57,410 bases of DNA from an uncultured Lentisphaeria bacterium. Its GTDB lineage: Bacteria; Verrucomicrobiota; Lentisphaeria; Victivallales; UBA1829. Position numbers and translations under genes: made by a program. Under the pieces are notes generated by a model. The model was given only the letters and a program-made list of their open reading frames with translations, did not search any database and was not told the DNA's origin. Numbering within the stretch: the stretch's first letter is position 1; each line of letters begins with the position of its first letter. Positions 53,028 to 57,410 of the stretch are shown here, in pieces. The DNA lies in contig CASDPB010000034.1 in NCBI GenBank assembly GCA_949282305.1, positions 1-57,410 on the forward strand. The letters run 5' to 3'.

Positions 53028-55382
53028 ATGTATCAGGTGCAAAAACGTGACGGGAAGAACGTCGACTTCAATCTGCAGAAGATTTCCGATGCAATCAAAA
53101 TGGCCTTCGAGGCGCAGGAAAAGCAGTATCACCCCTCCATCATCGATTTTCTCGCGCTGAAAGTCACGGCGGATTTCGAGCCCAAGATCAAAGAGGGGCT
53201 GATCTCCGTCGAAGACATTCAGGACAGCGTGGAAGCCGTGCTGGTGCAGGCAGGATATGCCGATGTCGCCAAGGCCTATATTCTGTACCGCCGCCAGCGG
53301 GAGAAACTCCGTTCCATCTCCTCCACGGCACTTGACTATAAGACAACGGTCGACAACTACCTGAAAATCAATGACTGGCGCGTCAAGGAAAACTCCACCG
53401 TCACTTACTCCGTCGGCGGACTGATCCTTTCCAACTCCGGAGCGATTACGGCAAACTATTGGCTCTCCGAGGTTTATGATGACGAAATCGCCAATGCGCA
53501 CCGTAATGCGGACATCCATCTGCACGACCTTTCCATGCTGACCGGCTACTGCGCCGGATGGTCCCTGCGACAGCTGATCCAGGAGGGGCTCGGCGGAGTC
53601 CCCGGCAAAATCACAAGCGCACCGGCAAAGCATCTGGCGACACTCTGCAATCAGATGGTCAACTTTCTCGGAATCATGCAAAACGAGTGGGCGGGAGCTC
53701 AGGCGTTCTCCTCCTTCGACACCTATCTGGCGCCTTTCGTCAAAGCGGACAATCTGTCCTATGCGCAAGTCAAAAAGTGCATTGAGTCCTTTATTTTCGG
53801 GGTCAACACGCCGTCCCGCTGGGGAACGCAGGCACCCTTCACCAATATCACGCTGGACTGGGTAGTTCCGAATGACCTCGCGGAATTGAATGCAATCGTC
53901 GGCGGCAGGGAAATGCCGTTCAAATACAAAGACTGCAAGCAGGAAATGGACATGATCAACAAGGCGTTCATCGAAACGATGATCGAAGGCGACGCCAACG
54001 GACGCGGATTCCAGTATCCGATCCCGACCTATTCCATTACCCGCGATTTCGACTGGTCCGACCGGGAAAACAACCGGCTGCTTTTTGAAATGGCATCCAA
54101 ATACGGAACGCCGTATTTTTCGAACTACATCAACAGCGACATGGAACCCAGCGACATCCGCAGCATGTGCTGCCGTCTGCGACTCGACCTGCGCGAACTC
54201 CGCAAAAAGTCCGGCGGATTCTTCGGCAGCGGCGAAAGCACAGGTTCCATCGGCGTCGTCACAATCAACATGCCGCGCATCGCATATCTGGCGGAGAACC
54301 GCGAAGACTTTTTCAGGCGTCTGGATCACATGATGGACATTTCCGCACGTTCTCTCAACATCAAACGCAAGATCATCACCAAGCTGCTGAACGAAGGACT
54401 GTACCCTTATACGAAGCGTTATCTCGGTAAATTCGACAACCATTTTTCCACAATCGGACTGCTCGGCATGAACGAGGCCGGACTGAATGCAAAATGGCTG
54501 CGCGCGGATATGACACACAGAGAAACGCAGGAGTTCTCAAAAGAGGTGCTGAACCACATGCGGGAGCGTCTTTCCGATTATCAGGAAAAATACGGCGATC
54601 TCTACAACTTGGAGGCAACCCCCGCGGAATCAACAAGCTACCGTCTTGCAAAACACGATAAGAAACGGTTCCCGGACATCATCACGGCGTCAGAAGACAA
54701 CGAAACGCCTTATTATACCAACAGTTCCCACCTCCCCGTCGGCTATACGGACGACATCTTCAACGCTCTCGACATTCAGGACGATCTTCAGGTCCTGTAT
54801 ACGTCCGGAACGGTCTTCCACGCTTTTCTCGGCGAAAAGCTGCCAGGCTGGCAGAGTGCGGCAGCCCTGGTCAGAAAAATCGCCACGAATTACAGACTGC
54901 CGTATTATACCCTGTCCCCGACTTATTCCGTCTGCAAAAATCACGGCTATATCGCAGGGGAAAAGCTCGAATGCCCCGAATGCGGACAGCGCACAGAGGT
55001 TTACAGCCGCATCACCGGCTACTACCGCCCCGTGCAGAACTGGAACGACGGCAAACTTCAGGAATACAGACAGCGCCGGGTTTACAGTGCGGCTGGCATA
55101 ACGGCAAAATGCGGAGAACCGGAACCGGAAAAAACGCCGGCCGAATCCGGGGAGGAACATTTTATCCTGTTCGCCACCAGAACATGCCCGAACTGCAAAA
55201 CAGCAAAAGCCTTTCTCGATCAGGCGGGGATCAATTATGATGTGATTTTCGCAGACGACGATCTTGAGACTGCGGAACGTTTCGGCATCCGGCAGGCGCC
55301 GACGCTTGTCGTCAGAAAAGACGGCAAAGCGGAACGCATTATCAATGTATCAAACATTCGCAGATACATCGATGCCGTCTGA
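53028..55382 (+). CDS. nrdD: Anaerobic ribonucleotide reductase with C-terminal glutaredoxin domain
   Basis: This 784-aa class III reductase makes deoxyribonucleotides without oxygen. Residues 1-95 form the ATP cone (VQKRDGKNVDFNLQKISDAI). The catalytic barrel follows (HLHDLSMLTGYCAGWSLRQL, FGSGESTGSIGVVTINMPRI). The metal site is CKNHGYIAGEKLECPEC and the glycyl-radical loop is YSRITGYYRPVQNWNDGK. The last 75 residues add a glutaredoxin/thioredoxin-like domain (FILFATRTCPNCKTAKAFLD, FGIRQAPTLVV) with a CPNC redox pair, probably the built-in electron donor. The start at 53028 is 7 bases from GAAAGG; the ATG at 53022 is too close. Confidence 0.95.
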   Translation: MYQVQKRDGKNVDFNLQKISDAIKMAFEAQEKQYHPSIIDFLALKVTADFEPKIKEGLISVEDIQDSVEAVLVQAGYADVAKAYILYRRQREKLRSISSTALDYKTTVDNYLKINDWRVKENSTVTYSVGGLILSNSGAITANYWLSEVYDDEIANAHRNADIHLHDLSMLTGYCAGWSLRQLIQEGLGGVPGKITSAPAKHLATLCNQMVNFLGIMQNEWAGAQAFSSFDTYLAPFVKADNLSYAQVKKCIESFIFGVNTPSRWGTQAPFTNITLDWVVPNDLAELNAIVGGREMPFKYKDCKQEMDMINKAFIETMIEGDANGRGFQYPIPTYSITRDFDWSDRENNRLLFEMASKYGTPYFSNYINSDMEPSDIRSMCCRLRLDLRELRKKSGGFFGSGESTGSIGVVTINMPRIAYLAENREDFFRRLDHMMDISARSLNIKRKIITKLLNEGLYPYTKRYLGKFDNHFSTIGLLGMNEAGLNAKWLRADMTHRETQEFSKEVLNHMRERLSDYQEKYGDLYNLEATPAESTSYRLAKHDKKRFPDIITASEDNETPYYTNSSHLPVGYTDDIFNALDIQDDLQVLYTSGTVFHAFLGEKLPGWQSAAALVRKIATNYRLPYYTLSPTYSVCKNHGYIAGEKLECPECGQRTEVYSRITGYYRPVQNWNDGKLQEYRQRRVYSAAGITAKCGEPEPEKTPAESGEEHFILFATRTCPNCKTAKAFLDQAGINYDVIFADDDLETAERFGIRQAPTLVVRKDGKAERIINVSNIRRYIDAV

Positions 55383-55394
55383 AACGAAGTGACA

Positions 55395-55433
55395 GATTTC
55401 TCCGTATCCCGTCATCCGGGATACGGAGAAATC
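55395..55433. terminator. Perfect 17-bp stem-loop between convergent genes
   Basis: GATTTCTCCGTATCCCG (55395-55411) mirrors CGGGATACGGAGAAATC (55417-55433) with a 5-base loop. It lies between the nrdD stop and the converging DUF1275 stop, so it probably acts on both strands. There is no T-tract. Confidence 0.7.
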
Positions 55434-55467
55434 ACCGGCAGGCCCCTCTTCCGGAAAAACGGCGGCT

Positions 55468-56184
55468 TCATGCTCGCTTTCGGAACATATTCCGGAATCT
55501 TCTGCGCACTTTGGCCAGCTGCCGTTTTGTCGTGACCATGAAAAACACGGCAATCAATCCGGCGGGGACAAGGAAAAAGACAAAATGCCCGAATCCGCGC
55601 AGCAGAACCGCTCCGGATGCAGCACCGGCAATAAAGCATAAAATCACCAGGTAATAATGCAGGGATTTCCCCAGCTCCATACGGTCTTTTCCCGTGACAT
55701 GACGGAAAAACGCTTCCGTCCCGCTTCTCAAATTTCCCGTGCACATCGTTGAAGCAAACGGAAGCCCGTGAACACGGCGGAATGTCTGGACTTGAAGCGC
55801 ACAGACAAAGGAAATCAGAGAATTGACCAGAAAGTCAAAATCCCCGTAAGGGATGAAGATCACAGGCGCCAGACATATAATTTCCAGTATCAGCACGGAC
55901 TGATGCCAGCCAATCCGTTTCACCGCAGGCAGTTTCTGATGAATATATTCGGCAGCAAACACCCCAAGCGCATAGAAAAATATCGCCAGCAGATATTTTG
56001 CGCCTCTCCCCCATTCCAGATTCGCCAGATGGAAGCCGAACAGCACCATATTCCCGGTGACGGCATTGGCAAAGACCCTGCCCCGGCAGAGATAGGTGTA
56101 AACATCCAGAAAACCGCCGATCATACTCAGCACACACGCCGCTGCCAGGCGTTCCGCATTGGCATTTTGTGAAACAGCACTCAT
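55468..56184 (-). CDS. DUF1275 (YoaK-like) membrane protein
   Basis: This 238-aa inner-membrane protein has about six helices. The family signatures GGFLDVYTYLCRGRVFANAVTGN and ALQVQTFRRVHGLPFASTMCTGNLRS are clear. Members are annotated as possible transporters, with substrate unknown. Codon and GC content match the neighbouring metabolic genes. Confidence 0.92.
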   Translation of the reverse strand: MSAVSQNANAERLAAACVLSMIGGFLDVYTYLCRGRVFANAVTGNMVLFGFHLANLEWGRGAKYLLAIFFYALGVFAAEYIHQKLPAVKRIGWHQSVLILEIICLAPVIFIPYGDFDFLVNSLISFVCALQVQTFRRVHGLPFASTMCTGNLRSGTEAFFRHVTGKDRMELGKSLHYYLVILCFIAGAASGAVLLRGFGHFVFFLVPAGLIAVFFMVTTKRQLAKVRRRFRNMFRKRA

Positions 56185-56267
56185 AACTGATTCCCGTTTA
56201 CATCTTTGTAATTAAAATTTCCCGCATGACTGCAATAATATATCACACAAATCAATCAGAACAAAGA

Positions 56268-56492
56268 TGAAAACCGCCGTTCTGCGTCTGAAAATGTCAT
56301 TCGCACAGGCATAAGTGCTCACGCTTCCATTGTGACGTCTGGCGGCATTCTGCACGTCCAGCTGCTTGTCACATTATTCGGATGCACCATCGCCGTTGCA
56401 AGATCACTGTCGACAGACAGGCATAGGTAAAGTCTCCTGATGGTGTTGTGATCTTGTTCCTCCGCCCGTAAGTATAATTGTTCATATTGCCA
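56268..56492 (-). pseudogene. Degraded Rhs/YD-repeat fragment
   Basis: Three minus-strand frames join into an Rhs repeat: GNMNNYTYGRRNKITTPSGD, then VDSDLATAMVHPNNVTSSWT, then ARRHNGSVSTYACANDIFRR. They match the YD-repeat pattern (GN...YTYD.RNRIT..., SDL...M..PN..T..W.Y, STYAY.ND..GRRT) with two frameshifts. No start or full gene is present. It begins 8 bases after the stop of the 93-aa membrane gene. Confidence 0.75.
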
Positions 56493-56499
56493 AGGCATA

Positions 56500-56781
56500 T
56501 TAAGAACGGTTTTCCTTTTCCCGTTCTATTTGATTCAGTTTTTTCTTTCTTATTCTCAATATGATATTTTTAATAAAAGCAGAAATCAGCAAGACACATC
56601 CGGCAACTTCCATGCTCAGAAGTATTAAAATAAGAAAAATAGATGATTCCTTGCGATCAAATTCTACTAATTCTACTAAATAGTTCGACAAAAAAACTCC
56701 TGGTTCCGTATAAATCAACAGACACACAATAATCACTGGTAAGATATTGTAAAAAAGAAAAATAAATAATGCAGCTTTCAT
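56500..56781 (-). CDS. Small two-helix membrane protein
   Basis: The 93-aa product has two membrane helices (FIFLFYNILPVIIVCLLIY and IFLILILLSMEVAGCVLLI) and a basic C-terminal tail. It is AT-rich and unrecognised. It lies 16 bases after the 162-aa membrane gene and directly before an Rhs fragment. Membrane immunity proteins of Rhs toxins have this size, but the assignment is only positional. Confidence 0.6.
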   Translation of the reverse strand: MKAALFIFLFYNILPVIIVCLLIYTEPGVFLSNYLVELVEFDRKESSIFLILILLSMEVAGCVLLISAFIKNIILRIRKKKLNQIEREKENRS

Positions 56782-56797
56782 TTACATCTCTCCTCCT

Positions 56798-57286
56798 TCA
56801 TTTTTCCGCCTCTTTCTTTTCCTGCTGTCCCTTGCCCGTAAATTCGCAATGACGTTTCAGCATAAGACCAGTTTTATGGCGACTTTTCCGTAAGAAAATG
56901 GAAATTACAATCAAAGTCATTAAAAGAGCAAGGACAAGGAGAAAGGCATAATGAAAGACAATAGAGAGAGTTGTATATTCATATTCAGGATGTAATGTTT
57001 CTATTATATACATTGAATTAAGAGCAAGTAAAAATACAATCAAAATCAGATTGAATAAAATTGTAGAAGTTATGAAATAAATACAATGTATCAAATAAAG
57101 ACCATTGCACTTTAATGATGGGAATAATAATATGAAACAGGAATAAGCCATAAAAAAAGTTATAAAAAACTCAAGATAAACAGGATACCTCGAAAAATAT
57201 CCTGGTGATGAAATTTCATATATGATAAAATTACAAATAACCGGCAATGGACTATCGTCTCTCAAAATTCTAGGTTGTGTCGTCAA
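56798..57286 (-). CDS. Four-helix membrane protein with IS-derived start
   Basis: The 162-aa frame has about three or four membrane helices (VYLEFFITFFMAYSCFILLF, YFITSTILFNLILIVFLLAL, FHYAFLLVLALLMTLIVISI) and a charged tail. Its ATG and first codons (MTTQ) lie inside the end of the IS5-type element, so the original 5' end was probably replaced by the insertion. Family unknown. Confidence 0.55.
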   Translation of the reverse strand: MTTQPRILRDDSPLPVICNFIIYEISSPGYFSRYPVYLEFFITFFMAYSCFILLFPSLKCNGLYLIHCIYFITSTILFNLILIVFLLALNSMYIIETLHPEYEYTTLSIVFHYAFLLVLALLMTLIVISIFLRKSRHKTGLMLKRHCEFTGKGQQEKKEAEK

Positions 57287-57410
57287 TAGATTTGTGCTAT
57301 ATTATGCAAACGTCAAAAAAGGATATAGGGAAAATGGCGAATGCATACGAACGACATGATATATCGGATGAATCTTGGGCTAAAATCGAATTTTTGCTAC
57401 CGGGGCGTAA
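57273..57410 (+). mobile_element. Left end of an IS5-type insertion sequence
   Basis: Sequence from GGTTGTGTCGTCAATAGA onward is unlike the flanking membrane gene and leads directly into a transposase start. It probably begins at or next to CTAG (57270-57273), which matches the YTAR target of IS5-type elements. The right end is outside the window. Confidence 0.65.
57334..57410 (+). CDS. IS5-family transposase, N-terminal part
   Basis: The 25 visible residues (MANAYERHDISDESWAKIEF, then LLPGR) match the opening of IS5-type transposases with the N-terminal DUF4096-like domain (RHDLTD..W..I.PLLPG). The frame runs off the window. The upstream AAAAAAGGATA may serve as the ribosome binding site. 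Confidence 0.85.
   Translation, partial: MANAYERHDISDESWAKIEFLLPGR

Noticed and set aside
53004-54518. 504-codon minus-strand frame
   Set aside because: Antisense to nrdD, no domain, no ribosome binding site.

Overview
The window is a GC-moderate bacterial chromosome segment, interrupted by AT-rich islands. It most resembles a Lentisphaerota (Victivallis-like) genome. The basis is the combination of single pseudopilins ([16 protein letters not shown]) placed beside secreted glycoside hydrolases, GntR and LacI sugar regulators, GH35, GH28 and DUF4434 proteins, Tat-exported Fe-S aldo/keto reductases, anaerobic nucleotide reduction and a eukaryote-like UDP-sugar pyrophosphorylase. This assignment is an inference from gene content; there is no rRNA marker. 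I saw no tRNA, rRNA or CRISPR array.

Layout. 1-4092: the end of a membrane glycosyltransferase-like gene, a frameshifted manC pseudogene and an unrecognised 412-aa gene with its own terminator. 4093-11906: a minus-strand carbohydrate operon (pseudopilin, 1,172-aa secreted protein, GntR-type regulator, GH28-like protein, DUF4434 protein) behind a strong promoter with a palindromic operator. 12012-16452: an AraC relic, then plus-strand lacI, a second pseudopilin and a secreted glycosidase. 16513-22102: a tight minus-strand cluster (TPR membrane protein, UDPGP pyrophosphorylase, two small proteins, YraN, GT2, QueE). 22285-23442: a polyol dehydrogenase-like gene. 23618-31358: seven minus-strand genes from one good promoter, namely a membrane polyferredoxin, LarC, LarE, TatA and three tandem Tat-targeted Fe-S aldo/keto reductases. 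31774-34930: an AT-rich island with two IS3-type transposase relics, a broken toxin-like C-terminus joined to an ankyrin protein, and secreted unknowns.

35014-40306: a housekeeping minus-strand operon (SDR, hisH, hisA, plsC-like, aroB, dprA). 40424-43312: a plus-strand operon with folD. 43551-46268: a divergent AraC regulator and GH35 beta-galactosidase with paired regulator half-sites. 46309-49349: a CE7-like esterase lacking its serine, recN and a YqfO-like protein. 49500-51943: lysA and mreB. 52167-55382: nrdG and an nrdD with a fused glutaredoxin domain, behind a tandem NrdR-box promoter. 55468-57410: a DUF1275 protein, a degraded Rhs/YD-repeat fragment, two small membrane proteins and the left end of an IS5-type element.

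Two systems deserve most attention. The first is the lar/polyferredoxin/TatA/aldo-keto reductase cluster: it suggests electron transfer to exported Fe-S oxidoreductases linked in expression to nickel-pincer cofactor maturation genes. The second is the pair of AT-rich islands, which look like the debris of polymorphic toxin and immunity loci broken up by insertion sequences.
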